Below, piece after piece: positions 53,838 through 63,315 of a stretch of DNA of 64,000 bases (position 1 is its first letter; each line of letters starts with the position of its first letter). The stretch lies in the NCBI RefSeq assembly GCF_018343615.1, contig NZ_JAGYPI010000003.1:1-64000 (forward strand), read 5' to 3'. The notes beneath the pieces are model-generated. The model was not told the DNA's origin, made no database searches, and saw only the letters and a program-made list of their open reading frames with translations. A program made the translations under genes and the position numbers. This stretch comes from Bacillus sp. FJAT-49736. Its GTDB lineage: Bacteria > Bacillota > Bacilli > Bacillales > Bacillaceae_C.

Positions 53838-54452
53838 ATGAAAAATTTTATCGCATTTGATTTTGAAACAGCTAATCGAAATAGACATAGCATTTGTTCA
53901 GTAGGAATGGTGTTTGTGGAATCAGGGAAAATCGTCGATTCGGTCTATTCTTTGATTGATCCAGAGGAATCTTTTGACTATCACAATATTGTTGTCCATG
54001 GAATTCATCCCGAAGATGTTGAAGGGGCACCTACTTTTAATATCTTTTACGAAACTATAAAAAACAGAATAGAAAGTCAGGTAATGGTTGCTCATTTTCT
54101 TCCCTTTGATGGTTATGCTTTAAGGGATAATTTAAATCGTTATGATGTAACTCCGGTTTCAAGTAAGTTACTTTGCAGTTACCAATTATCCAAAAGACTT
54201 TTAAAAGAGTTATCCAGTCATACATTAAAGTCTCTATGTAACCATTATGAAATTGATCTTATTCATCATCATAATGCATTGGATGATGCCAGAGCATGCG
54301 CGGAACTAATGATAAGTCTTTCCAAAGAATTTGAATTACATGACTTAACTGAAATTCATCGAAAAACGGGTATTAGAGCCGGGGAAATCACCTCGAGCTA
54401 TTATCGCTCATCATTAGTCTCGAAAAAACTGCCGTCAAGCGATGCGTCCTAA
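53838..54452 (+). CDS. DEDDh 3'-5' exonuclease domain protein
   Basis: A 204-residue cytoplasmic exonuclease of the DnaQ-like DEDDh family. The motifs are IAFDFETANRNRHSI (Exo I with DxE), VMVAHFLPFDGYALRDNL (Exo II) and HHHNALDDARACAEL (Exo III, HxAxxD). The family removes nucleotides from DNA or RNA 3' ends using two metal ions. GAAGGGAG precedes the ATG. The oligopeptidase gene starts 41 bases after its stop. Confidence 0.88.
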   Translation: MKNFIAFDFETANRNRHSICSVGMVFVESGKIVDSVYSLIDPEESFDYHNIVVHGIHPEDVEGAPTFNIFYETIKNRIESQVMVAHFLPFDGYALRDNLNRYDVTPVSSKLLCSYQLSKRLLKELSSHTLKSLCNHYEIDLIHHHNALDDARACAELMISLSKEFELHDLTEIHRKTGIRAGEITSSYYRSSLVSKKLPSSDAS

Positions 54453-54493
54453 ATATTTTTTATTAGTATGCCCTATATTAAGGAGATGTGATT

Positions 54494-56290
54494 ATGACTA
54501 CATATAAATCAAGGGAAGAAGTAGACGATAGAGAAAAGTGGAATCTTGCGGATATCTATCCAACCGTAGAGGATTGGCAGAAGGATGTTGAACTTATAGA
54601 GCAAACAGCAGAGCAACTAAAGAAATTCGATGGAAATATTCATGATGGAAAAACATTGTACTCCTATTTATCAGAGAGTGAAAAAGTATCATTCACATTT
54701 GGGAAAGTATTTGCTTATGGAATGTTATACGTTGATATTGACACTAGGGATACGGAGGCACAATCACTGCTGGATAAAGCTAAGCAGCTTAGTGTAAAAG
54801 TGAACGCAGCCACATCCTTTTTTATGCCCTTTTTATTGGGATTAGAGGAATCGATTTTGAAGAACTTTATGAAACAAGAAAAAGGACTTCAATATTATGA
54901 AAAGGATTTATTGGATGCATATCGTTATAAAACGCATGTGCTATCCAAGGAAAAGGAAGAGATTCTATCACAGTTGGGGGAAGCCCTTTCGTCGCCTAGC
55001 CACACATTCGGCATGATAAATAATGCTGATATTAAATTTGGAGAGGTGACAAATGATGACGGAGAAAAAGTTGAGCTAACTCGTGGTATGTACGCAAAGT
55101 TAATAGAGCATCCAAATCGAAATAAGCGTAAAGAAGCGTATAAGGCATACTATCAACCTTACGTCCATTTGAAGAACTCAATAGCGTCAACACTTTCAGG
55201 GGCTATCAAAAATAATGTAACGGTCTCTCGGCTGCGGAAGTATCCTTCTGCATTAGAAAAGGCTTTGTTTGCGGATAATGTGTCCAAAGAAGTATATGAA
55301 AATTTAATTTCCACTACAAAGGCCAATTTAGGATCACTTCACCGATATACGGAAATTCGAAAGCAAAAGCTCGAACTAGAGGAACTGCACCAGTATGATT
55401 TAAATGTTCCATTAGTGGAAGGCGTGGAAAAAGAAATCTCTTTTGAAGATGCTTATGAAACAATGATTGATGCGTTACGCCCGCTTGGTGAAGATTACAT
55501 CAACACACTTGCCTCTTTCAAGAATGCGCGTTACATTGACGTTCGCGAAACACCGGGAAAGCGTTCTGGTGCCTATAATATGGGGGTATATGGAGTTCAT
55601 CCTTATGTTTTATTAAATCATCGAGATAATATTGATGGATTATTTACGTTAGCACATGAGATGGGTCATGCTATGCACAGCCATTATTCTCATAAAACAC
55701 AGCCGCAAAATACTGCCAAATATAGTATTTTTGTGGCGGAAGTTGCATCGACCGTTAATGAAGTGCTATTGATTAATTATTTGTTGAATAAGGAAACAGA
55801 TGAAAAGCTACGTCAGTATCTTCTAAATCATTTTATTGATAAGTTTAAGGGGACACTATTTACACAAGTAATGTTTGGCGAGTTTGAAAAAATCACACAC
55901 GAGCTAGCGGAAAAAGGCAATCCGCTTAATGCCAAGTTGTTTAATGAGGTGTTCGAGAAATTATTTAAGGAGTACAATGGTGATCAAATCGTATTGGATG
56001 AGGAAGTAAAGTACGGTTGGTCAAGAATTCCTCATTTTTATCGCCCATTCTATGTATACAAATACGCGACCGGATTTGCTTCCGCGGTCCATATTGCAAA
56101 CCGAATCTTAGAAGGGGATTCCAAGACGAAGGAAGCATACCTGGAATTTTTAAAGAGCGGAAGTTCCGAATATCCACTCGACTTATTAAAAAAGACGGGT
56201 GTAGATTTAACCTCTCCAGAACCAGTTGAAAATGCTTTAAAGCAGTTTAAAGAGTTAGTAGAGGAATTCTCAAAGGTAATTACGGTGTAA
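54494..56290 (+). CDS. pepF: Oligoendopeptidase F (M3 family)
   Basis: A 598-residue cytoplasmic zinc metallopeptidase. The zinc motif is LAHEMGHAMHSHYS (HExxH), with the third ligand Glu in FVAEVASTVNEVLL. The N-terminal helical region begins REKWNLADIYPTVEDWQKDV as in PepF. Length is normal (about 600). The ATG at 54494 has AAGGAGA at proper distance. It cleaves short peptides of roughly 5-20 residues. A terminator follows. Confidence 0.93.
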   Translation: MTTYKSREEVDDREKWNLADIYPTVEDWQKDVELIEQTAEQLKKFDGNIHDGKTLYSYLSESEKVSFTFGKVFAYGMLYVDIDTRDTEAQSLLDKAKQLSVKVNAATSFFMPFLLGLEESILKNFMKQEKGLQYYEKDLLDAYRYKTHVLSKEKEEILSQLGEALSSPSHTFGMINNADIKFGEVTNDDGEKVELTRGMYAKLIEHPNRNKRKEAYKAYYQPYVHLKNSIASTLSGAIKNNVTVSRLRKYPSALEKALFADNVSKEVYENLISTTKANLGSLHRYTEIRKQKLELEELHQYDLNVPLVEGVEKEISFEDAYETMIDALRPLGEDYINTLASFKNARYIDVRETPGKRSGAYNMGVYGVHPYVLLNHRDNIDGLFTLAHEMGHAMHSHYSHKTQPQNTAKYSIFVAEVASTVNEVLLINYLLNKETDEKLRQYLLNHFIDKFKGTLFTQVMFGEFEKITHELAEKGNPLNAKLFNEVFEKLFKEYNGDQIVLDEEVKYGWSRIPHFYRPFYVYKYATGFASAVHIANRILEGDSKTKEAYLEFLKSGSSEYPLDLLKKTGVDLTSPEPVENALKQFKELVEEFSKVITV

Positions 56291-56320
56291 AGTTAAAAAA
56301 TAAGATTTTTTCAACAAGTG

Positions 56321-56353
56321 CCTGTATCTAAAAAATAGATACAGGTTTTTTTT
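56321..56353 (+). terminator. Intrinsic terminator after pepF
   Basis: CCTGTATCTA (56321-56330), A-rich loop, TAGATACAGG (56336-56345) and a long T-run. Confidence 0.9.
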
Positions 56354-56567
56354 GTTAAAATACGGGAAGTAAAAAAACAAATAACACGGTATTCGATGAA
56401 ACAACAGCTTCTACATCATAATTGTCTATCCAGCTGGCACCACATCCATCACGTCCCTAGATTCCCATAATACGACCAATTTTGTTGTGTCAATAAAATA
56501 TGTGAGGATATTCGTGACGGCTCTATGAAAAGTTATTGAACGTAAAATGGAGAATTATTGTCGACTT

Positions 56568-56583
56568 TGTGAAGTTGTGCACA
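56568..56583 (+). promoter_or_regulatory. FNR/ResD-like site upstream of qoxA
   Basis: TGTGAAGTTGTGCACA agrees with the CRP/FNR pattern TGTGA-N6-TCACA at nine of ten fixed positions. It also contains TTTGTGAAG, similar to ResD half sites. It lies about 140 bases before qoxA in an otherwise gene-free 370-base stretch. Oxygen-dependent control is suggested but not shown. Confidence 0.4.
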
Positions 56584-56719
56584 AAAGTGAGGAGAATGGA
56601 GTACAATTTCACCATAAAGAATTAAAGGATTATAAAGAATGCATTAAAACAACGAATTTAACTATTCGATATTGTGAATTAGTACACATATTATTGGATT
56701 GGGAAGGAGCGGAAAAAGG

Positions 56720-57655
56720 TTGAAAACAAAAAAACTTCCTTGGAAATCATTATTGTTCATATTTGTATCTTCACTATTTTTATTAAGTGGATGTGACACT
56801 AGTAAAATAGCAGTCTTAAATCCCCAAGGGCCAGTTGCTCAGAAACAATATGATCTTATTGTTTACTCATTTTGGCTCATGATGATTATTTTAGTGGTTG
56901 TGCTGGGACTGTTTATCTACATGGTCTATAAATATCGTGCGAAAAAGTTAGCTGCAGACTATGTTCCACCAGATGAACATGGTAGCAAATGGTTAGAAAT
57001 TATTTGGACAGCAATACCAGTCGTTATTATCATTGCGGTTGCGATTCCAACTATTAAAGCCAACTATGCGTTGGAGGAAGTGCCAAAAGGGTATGAAAAT
57101 AAGAAACCAATCGTAATTAATGTAACGTCTGCTAACTGGAAATGGATTTTTAGTTATCCTGAACAAAATATCGAAACAGTTAACTATGTTAATATACCTG
57201 CTGGTAGACCTGTTAAATTTCAATTAACTTCTGCTGGAACAATGGCATCCTTCTGGGTACCCGAATTAGGTGGTCAAAAGTACACGATGCCTAACCATTC
57301 TATGCAATTGATTCTTTTAGCAGATAAACCAGGGTCCTATGAAGGAAGAAATTCCAACTTTAATGGCGAAGGCTTTGCGCATATGGATTTTGAAGTGCTT
57401 TCTCAAACCCCAGGAGATTTTGATAAATGGGTAAAAGATGTAAAAGGAACTGCTTCAAAAATGAAAAAAAGTGACTATAATAACCTTTTGAAAGAAGGAC
57501 TTGTTGGTAGAATGACGTTCACAGGCACACATTTGCCATGGGTCACTACACCACATCAACATGGAATGCTGGATCAAAAGGAAACCAATCAAAAGCATCA
57601 CAATATGGACAATATGGATATGGGAAATATGGACATGTCAGGTCATAAACACTAG
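56720..57655 (+). CDS. qoxA: Cytochrome aa3 quinol oxidase subunit II
   Basis: A 311-residue lipoprotein subunit of the menaquinol oxidase. It has a signal with lipobox LLSGC, two membrane helices (about residues 40-70 and 90-112) and a cupredoxin domain with ANWKWIFSYPEQNIETVNYV and SFWVPELGGQKYTMP. The Cys and His ligands of the CuA centre are absent, as expected of a quinol rather than cytochrome c oxidase. TTG 56720 is chosen with AAGGAG ten bases upstream. The C-terminus has an unusual Met/His-rich tail (NMDNMDMGNMDMSGHKH). First gene of qoxABCD. Confidence 0.92.
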   Translation: MKTKKLPWKSLLFIFVSSLFLLSGCDTSKIAVLNPQGPVAQKQYDLIVYSFWLMMIILVVVLGLFIYMVYKYRAKKLAADYVPPDEHGSKWLEIIWTAIPVVIIIAVAIPTIKANYALEEVPKGYENKKPIVINVTSANWKWIFSYPEQNIETVNYVNIPAGRPVKFQLTSAGTMASFWVPELGGQKYTMPNHSMQLILLADKPGSYEGRNSNFNGEGFAHMDFEVLSQTPGDFDKWVKDVKGTASKMKKSDYNNLLKEGLVGRMTFTGTHLPWVTTPHQHGMLDQKETNQKHHNMDNMDMGNMDMSGHKH

Positions 57656-57676
57656 AAAGATTGGAGGAGAAAACCT

Positions 57677-59623
57677 ATGAAGCTTGATGAATTTTTCGTC
57701 ACAGGGGAACCAATTATTTATGTAACAGAAGCCGGGATTGCCCTAGCGATGATCGGTATCCTGTTTTACTTAACCTATTTTAAAAAGTGGAAATGGCTTT
57801 GGAAAAATTGGCTAACAACCGTTGATCATAAAAAAATTGGTGTCATGTATATTTTAGTTGCGGTATTAATGTTATTCCGCGGTGGTGTCGATGCTCTAAT
57901 GATGAGGGCACAGCTTTCAGCTCCTAACTTAAAATTATTAGATGCAAACCATTATGATGGTATTTTTACAACACATGGAACAATTATGATTTTGTTCATG
58001 GCAATGCCATTTTTAATGGGATTAATTAATATCGCAGTTCCATTACAACTTGGGGCACGCGACGTGGCTTATCCAATGTTAAATGCTTTTAGTTTCTGGT
58101 CATTTGCTGCAGGTTGTGCGTTATTTAATATTTCCTTTATCATTGGTGGTTCACCAACAGCTGGATGGACTTCTTATTTTCCACTTGCAGGAACAGAATT
58201 TAGCCCTGGGGTAGGAAACAACTATTATGCAGTTGCATTGCAAATTGCAGGTATTGGTACTCTTATTACCGGAATTAACTTCTTAGTAACCATTTTAAAA
58301 ATGAGAGCAAAAGGTATGACTATGATGAAAATGCCGATGTTTGTATGGTCGGTATTAATCATGTGTGTAATTATTATTTTTGCGTTCCCAGTGCTAACTG
58401 TTGCATTGGCATTAATGACGTTTGACCGTTTGGCTGGATCTCATTTCTTTACGATGGCAGCTGGCGGTATGCCAATGCTTTGGAGCAACTTATTCTGGAT
58501 TTGGGGACACCCTGAAGTGTATATCGTTTTATTACCATCGTTAGGAATTTATTCAGAAATTATTAGTACTTTTTCGAAAAAACGTCTTTTTGGTTATAAA
58601 TCAATGGTTTTCTCTATGTTGGCCATCGCGTTATTTAGTTACTTTACGTGGGTGCATCACTTTTTCACAATGGGGAATACGGCAGCAGTTAACTCATTCT
58701 TCTCTATCTCGACCATGCTGATTGCGATTCCTACAGGTGTTAAATTATTTAACTGGATTTTTACAATGAGAAAAGGAAAAATGCAAATGACATCAGCAAT
58801 GCTATGGTCATTAGCTTTTATCCCGAACTTCCTTATTGGTGGGATAACTGGGGTAATGCTTGCGATGGCAGCTGCGGATTATCAATATCATAATAGCTAT
58901 TTCTTGATTGCACATTTCCATTACACATTAATACCTGGTGTTGCCTTCGCTTGTTTTGCTGGCTTACATTACTGGTATCCAAAAATGTTTGGTCATATGT
59001 TAAACGAGAGACTTGGGAAAATTACCTTCTGGTTATGGATGGTTGGATTTAACGTTTGTTTCTTGCCACAATTCGTTCTTGGCTTAAAAGGGATGGTACG
59101 TCGTATGTATACGTATCAAGCTGGACTTGGCTGGGAAGGCTTAAACATCGTTTCAACTGTCGGTGGTGTCCTTATGGGTATTGGCTTCTTAGTGCTCGTT
59201 TGGAATATTATATATAGTCTTCGCCATGGAGAACGTGATGTAACAGGAGATCCTTGGGATGGCCGTACATTAGAATGGGCTACTCCAACTCCAGTTCCAC
59301 ATTATAACTTTGCTGTTGCTCCTGTAGTGGACGATGTAGATGCATATTGGAATATGAAACAAAAAGGTAAACCTGCAATGAAAAAAGCAGATATTAAACC
59401 AATCCATATGCCGAACAATACAGGAATGCCATTTATCGCTGCTGTAGGCTTTGGCCTTGGAGGGTTCGGACTTGTCTTCTCATGGTGGTGGCTAGCAATT
59501 ATAGGCTTAATCATTATTTTAGGATGTCTTGCATGGCGTTCCTTCGATCCTGATAAAGGATACCATGTAGAGGTGAAGGAAATTTTAGAAACGGAAGAAG
59601 CAGCAAGGGGTGAAATAGGATGA
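57677..59623 (+). CDS. qoxB: Cytochrome aa3 quinol oxidase subunit I
   Basis: A 648-residue membrane catalytic subunit with about 14-15 helices. The heme and CuB ligands are visible in [11 protein letters not shown] (low-spin heme His), [19 protein letters not shown] (CuB His and the cross-linked Tyr), [10 protein letters not shown] (two CuB His) and [12 protein letters not shown] (heme His pair). It reduces oxygen to water at the heme a3-CuB site and pumps protons. GGAGGAG precedes the ATG. qoxC overlaps its end by four bases. Confidence 0.96.
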   Translation: MKLDEFFVTGEPIIYVTEAGIALAMIGILFYLTYFKKWKWLWKNWLTTVDHKKIGVMYILVAVLMLFRGGVDALMMRAQLSAPNLKLLDANHYDGIFTTHGTIMILFMAMPFLMGLINIAVPLQLGARDVAYPMLNAFSFWSFAAGCALFNISFIIGGSPTAGWTSYFPLAGTEFSPGVGNNYYAVALQIAGIGTLITGINFLVTILKMRAKGMTMMKMPMFVWSVLIMCVIIIFAFPVLTVALALMTFDRLAGSHFFTMAAGGMPMLWSNLFWIWGHPEVYIVLLPSLGIYSEIISTFSKKRLFGYKSMVFSMLAIALFSYFTWVHHFFTMGNTAAVNSFFSISTMLIAIPTGVKLFNWIFTMRKGKMQMTSAMLWSLAFIPNFLIGGITGVMLAMAAADYQYHNSYFLIAHFHYTLIPGVAFACFAGLHYWYPKMFGHMLNERLGKITFWLWMVGFNVCFLPQFVLGLKGMVRRMYTYQAGLGWEGLNIVSTVGGVLMGIGFLVLVWNIIYSLRHGERDVTGDPWDGRTLEWATPTPVPHYNFAVAPVVDDVDAYWNMKQKGKPAMKKADIKPIHMPNNTGMPFIAAVGFGLGGFGLVFSWWWLAIIGLIIILGCLAWRSFDPDKGYHVEVKEILETEEAARGEIG

Positions 59624-60225
59624 GTGAACATTTAGACACTTCATTGCCGTTAGAATACCAATCAGAGCAAAGCAGATTAAATATATTTGGATTTTGGATT
59701 TTCTTAGGTGCAGAGATTGCTCTGTTTGCGACTCTCTTCGCTACCTATTTTGTCATGTCAGGTATGACAGCAAAAGGACCTGATCAGTTAGATTTATTTA
59801 AGATTAAGGATGTCATGATTGAAACCATCCTTTTATTAGTTAGTAGTTTTACCTGCGGACTTGCCGTTTTCTCTATGAGAAACAACAATAAGAAGGGCCT
59901 ACTAACTTGGTTCATTATTACACTGCTTTTAGGTGCGGGATTCATTTATTTTGAGCTGCATGAGTTTATAGACTATGTACATGAGGGAGCTACTCTTCAA
60001 ACAAGCGGTTTCCTTTCTGGATTCTTTGTATTGCTTGGAACACATGGTGCACACGTTTCAATGGGTATCTTGTGGGGAATATTGCTTATTATTCAATTGG
60101 TCAAGAGAGGCTTAAATCCGGTTACATCAAGAAAATTCTTCATCATCAGCCTTTATTGGCATTTCCTTGATGTCGTATGGATCTTCATCTTTACATTCGT
60201 TTATTTAGGAGGGCTGATTCAATAA
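59620..60225 (+). CDS. qoxC: Cytochrome aa3 quinol oxidase subunit III
   Basis: A 201-residue membrane protein with five helices, the short subunit III type. [40 protein letters not shown] and [20 protein letters not shown] are conserved. It starts inside the end of qoxB (ATGA overlap) and its stop overlaps the start of qoxD by one base, so translation is coupled. Confidence 0.94.
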   Translation: MSEHLDTSLPLEYQSEQSRLNIFGFWIFLGAEIALFATLFATYFVMSGMTAKGPDQLDLFKIKDVMIETILLLVSSFTCGLAVFSMRNNNKKGLLTWFIITLLLGAGFIYFELHEFIDYVHEGATLQTSGFLSGFFVLLGTHGAHVSMGILWGILLIIQLVKRGLNPVTSRKFFIISLYWHFLDVVWIFIFTFVYLGGLIQ

Positions 60226-60515
60226 TGGAACAACATCAACATTCAAAATATCCGATCGGACACATTATTGGTTTCCTTCTATCATTGGCTATGACCATAT
60301 TAGCCATGATTGTCGCCTTACACACAAGTCTCCCAAGACCCGCAATAATGAGCATTATTGGGATTCTTGCGTTCATGCAAACAGGGATGCAGCTATTCAT
60401 GTTTATGCATATTAAAGAAAGCGAAAATTCCGCTGTTCAAGTCGGAAACATCGTATACAGCATCATCATTGCCCTCACTATCGTATTAGGCTCTGTGTGG
60501 GTAATGCATAACTAA
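60225..60515 (+). CDS. qoxD: Cytochrome aa3 quinol oxidase subunit IV
   Basis: A 96-residue membrane protein with three helices. HIIGFLLSLAMTILAMIVAL and FMQTGMQLFMFMHIKESEN are typical of QoxD/CyoD. The ATG at 60225 shares its A with the stop codon of qoxC, and AGGAGGG lies upstream. It helps assemble the oxidase. Last gene of the operon. Confidence 0.93.
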   Translation: MEQHQHSKYPIGHIIGFLLSLAMTILAMIVALHTSLPRPAIMSIIGILAFMQTGMQLFMFMHIKESENSAVQVGNIVYSIIIALTIVLGSVWVMHN

Positions 60516-60535
60516 CAAAAAGAATGTCAATAAAG

Positions 60536-60596
60536 AGTGCCAGGCACCAAAAACGGGGCATAAAATCTCCTCATTTGGTGCCTGGCACTTTTTTTC
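60536..60596. terminator. qox terminator built from a dispersed repeat pair
   Basis: AGTGCCAGGCACCAAA (60536-60551) pairs perfectly with TTTGGTGCCTGGCACT (60574-60589) around a 22-base loop, followed by a T-run. Each arm is itself a copy of the GGTGCC palindrome seen at 23689, 23733 and 27549. It sits between qoxD and the convergent serine hydrolase gene. Confidence 0.8.
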
Positions 60597-61889
60597 TTAT
60601 TTAACCCTCAACAACATTCTCATGCCAAAGAAGGCTGCCCACGATTCTTTCTTCTCCTTAAAATAAAAGCTTATAGTTTTGCCGTTCTTCATAATAAGGG
60701 TGTCATTTTTACCAACTCTTAAAGGGATTGTTTCATTTCCAATGACAGCTTTTAAGCTATGATTCTCTAAAATAATTTCTAAACAAGAACCCTCTTTAGA
60801 CTGATATATACCAACAAATTTCGCTAATTGTTCATCCGTAGTTTGGTCAACGGTATCCTCACCCCGATTTCTCTCATTAAGTGGAATACCGAGTGCCGTG
60901 TTGACTGCTTCCAGCCAAATATCTCCGGCAGAGATGTTGGAGACATTTGACAGTACTGCCACAACTAGCCCCTTTTCGGGAACAAAACCGAAACAAGAAG
61001 AAACCCCAGGTTGTCCGCCTCCATGTTCGACTAGCGTACTTCCATGGTAGTTCGGGGTTATATGTAAAGCATAGCCGTAGTAAGAAATACCTTCAATTGG
61101 AATGTAAGGAGTGTACATCTTTTTAACCTGCTCACTAGAAATAAGGTTGACTTCCTTCTCACGAAAAACTTCTCCATACTTTAATAAATCACGAATGGTA
61201 GATCGGATGCCCCCGCCTACCTCATAGTTTCCAAGAACAGGCCATGGCTGTTTTTTATGTGTACCGTCCGAATAAATATATGGAGTAGAGACATTATCAA
61301 GTTTGGACAATTCCTCGATACTGAAGGTGGAACGATACATTTTCAGTGGGTTTAACAACTGCTCTGTAACGTAACGCCTGAATAAGCAACCGGTTACCTT
61401 TTCTATTATGGCTCCTAATAGTATAAAAGTATCATTACAGTAACTAAAATATTCTCCTGGTCTACCTAATACTTCATGAGTTTCATCTGATAAATAAACA
61501 AGATGTTCTCGAAGCTTGTTCAATTCTTCTCTTCGTCTTAGTGGTGCTAAGCCTGTCGTATGAGTTAACAAATGATGAACTTTAACAGAATCGATATCTT
61601 CAATGGTTGGTACAGAAAAATGCGGCAAATATTTAGTAACCGGGTCGTCTATTGAAAGTTTTCCTTCTTCCTCCAATATTAATATTGCAAGTGCTGTGAA
61701 AGACTTCGTTACAGAGGCAATACCAAAAATAGTATCAGGTGTTACAGGCTCTTGAGTATCTAAATCTAGTACACCGAACCCTTTTTCATAAATAGTTCTG
61801 CCATATTCACTAACTGCAATGGCCACACCAGGAATGTGCTCATTCTTCATTCTAGCTATAACTGACTTTTCAAAGGATATCCAATCCAT
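60597..61889 (-). CDS. Serine hydrolase, beta-lactamase/PBP-like (class C fold)
   Basis: A 430-residue protein of the beta-lactamase (COG1680) family. The catalytic SxxK is in IASVTKSFTAL, the YxN in YFSYCNDTFIL and the HxG/KTG equivalent in VEHGGGQPGVSS. A C-terminal beta domain of about 100 residues follows (VGIYQSKEGSCLEIILENHS). No signal peptide is seen from ATG 61889, which has GAGGTGAG upstream, so it may be cytoplasmic. Esterase or D-aminopeptidase activity is likelier than beta-lactam resistance. Confidence 0.82.
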   Translation of the reverse strand: MDWISFEKSVIARMKNEHIPGVAIAVSEYGRTIYEKGFGVLDLDTQEPVTPDTIFGIASVTKSFTALAILILEEEGKLSIDDPVTKYLPHFSVPTIEDIDSVKVHHLLTHTTGLAPLRRREELNKLREHLVYLSDETHEVLGRPGEYFSYCNDTFILLGAIIEKVTGCLFRRYVTEQLLNPLKMYRSTFSIEELSKLDNVSTPYIYSDGTHKKQPWPVLGNYEVGGGIRSTIRDLLKYGEVFREKEVNLISSEQVKKMYTPYIPIEGISYYGYALHITPNYHGSTLVEHGGGQPGVSSCFGFVPEKGLVVAVLSNVSNISAGDIWLEAVNTALGIPLNERNRGEDTVDQTTDEQLAKFVGIYQSKEGSCLEIILENHSLKAVIGNETIPLRVGKNDTLIMKNGKTISFYFKEKKESWAAFFGMRMLLRVK

Positions 61890-62103
61890 ATAACTCACCT
61901 CTTCTATTATATTACCTGAATTTTCAGCCAAGTTGGTAACTTTCTTTTACAAACTGGATATCTGAACAACTTTCGGAATGTAGGAAAATAACAAAAATTG
62001 AAAAATAAAGAGGACATTGTAAATATTTGTAGAAAGAAGTGGTATATACATATTATTGAAAGGGGGGAGAGCTGGTTTAAGTTATTTTTTTGATAAGGAT
62101 GTT

Positions 62104-62126
62104 TTCCAAAAGTAATACTTTTGGAA
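62104..62126. promoter_or_regulatory. Perfect 23-bp palindrome upstream of hemF
   Basis: Two 11-base arms around a central A (core CCAAAAGTA-A-TACTTTTGG). There is no following T-run, so it is operator-like rather than a terminator. It lies about 125 bases before hemF in a 360-base gap that holds no other gene I can support. A purine-rich AAAGGGGGGAGAG at 62059-62071 is an orphan ribosome-binding-like site. Confidence 0.6.
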
Positions 62127-62251
62127 TTTGAATAGTTCTAAACTTGAATATGCTTCGAGGTGCCTATTAAAAGATGGTCTTTTAATTTCTCCTGTAGATG
62201 CACCTTGTTATATCAAAAAAATTCCTTTGAGAAAGAAACTTAACCAGTACA

Positions 62252-63169
62252 ATGAAACCCATCTTAACTAAATTGGACAAGAATATGATCCGTACCTTTT
62301 TCATGGAACTGCAGGACAGTATTTCAGAAGATATAGAGAAATGCGATGGAAAGGCTAAGTTTAAAGAGGAGATGTGGGAACGCCCCGGAGGTGGAGGGGG
62401 TAGAACAAGAATTATAGAGAATGGTGATGTTATTGAAAAAGGAGGAGTGAATTTCTCCAGTGTACATGGACCTTTATCGGAAAAAGTTGCAAAAGGATTA
62501 AATGTCGAGTCTGGGCAAGACTTTCTTGCAACAGGTGTGTCGGTCATAATGCATCCCAAAAACCCTATGGTTCCAATCATTCATATGAATGTTCGGTATT
62601 TTGAAATTGCAGATGGGACATGTTGGTTTGGGGGAGGAATTGATTTAACTCCTATTTTCATCAATATAGAAGAAGCAAAATACTTTCATCAATACGTAAA
62701 ATTCATTTGCGATAAGCACCATCCATCCTACTATCCTACCTTTAAAACAAATGCCGATGACTATTTCTTTATAAAGCATCGGAATGAAACTCGCGGTATC
62801 GGCGGCATCTTTTTTGACAAATTGAAGAGTACAGAAGAGATCTCAATAGAGGACCGATTTGCTTTTACAAAGGATGTAGGTCTTGCATTTTCCCCAATTT
62901 ATTCAAGACTGATACAAGATAACCGTGATAAGCCATATGGAGAAAAACAAAAACAATGGCAATTAGTTCGTAGAGGAAGATATGCAGAGTTTAATTTAGT
63001 ATGTGACCGCGGTACAAAATTTGGCTTGGATACGAATGGTAGAATAGAATCCATTTTAATGAGTCTTCCTCCAGAGGTGAATTGGCTGTACAACTACCAA
63101 GCGACAGAACCAAATGAAATTTTCACACAGAGTATGCTTAAAAAGGATATCGATTGGATTCAAATGTAG
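62252..63169 (+). CDS. hemF: Oxygen-dependent coproporphyrinogen III oxidase
   Basis: A 305-residue cytoplasmic enzyme converting coproporphyrinogen III to protoporphyrinogen IX with oxygen. The match with the HemF family runs over its full length: EMWERPGGGGGRTRI, GVNFSSVHG, HMNVRYFEIADG, CWFGGGIDLTPIF, KHRNETRGIGGIFFD, RRGRYAEFNLVCDRGTKFGL and ESILMSLPPEV, including the conserved catalytic His and Arg residues. The ATG at 62252 has only a weak site upstream. HemF is unusual in Bacillaceae, which normally make heme through coproporphyrin, so acquisition by transfer is possible. Confidence 0.93.
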   Translation: MKPILTKLDKNMIRTFFMELQDSISEDIEKCDGKAKFKEEMWERPGGGGGRTRIIENGDVIEKGGVNFSSVHGPLSEKVAKGLNVESGQDFLATGVSVIMHPKNPMVPIIHMNVRYFEIADGTCWFGGGIDLTPIFINIEEAKYFHQYVKFICDKHHPSYYPTFKTNADDYFFIKHRNETRGIGGIFFDKLKSTEEISIEDRFAFTKDVGLAFSPIYSRLIQDNRDKPYGEKQKQWQLVRRGRYAEFNLVCDRGTKFGLDTNGRIESILMSLPPEVNWLYNYQATEPNEIFTQSMLKKDIDWIQM

Positions 63170-63315
63170 TTAATTCGTGAGCTCGTTCCCTTTTAGGACC
63201 AAAAGTGAAAGGGATGTGAGATGAGGCGTAGACAAGCACCGAATCATTTTACTTCCTTTGAAAAATGATAAACTAAATAGTGAACATTGTATTTACAAGG
63301 AGAAATGAACTGAAT

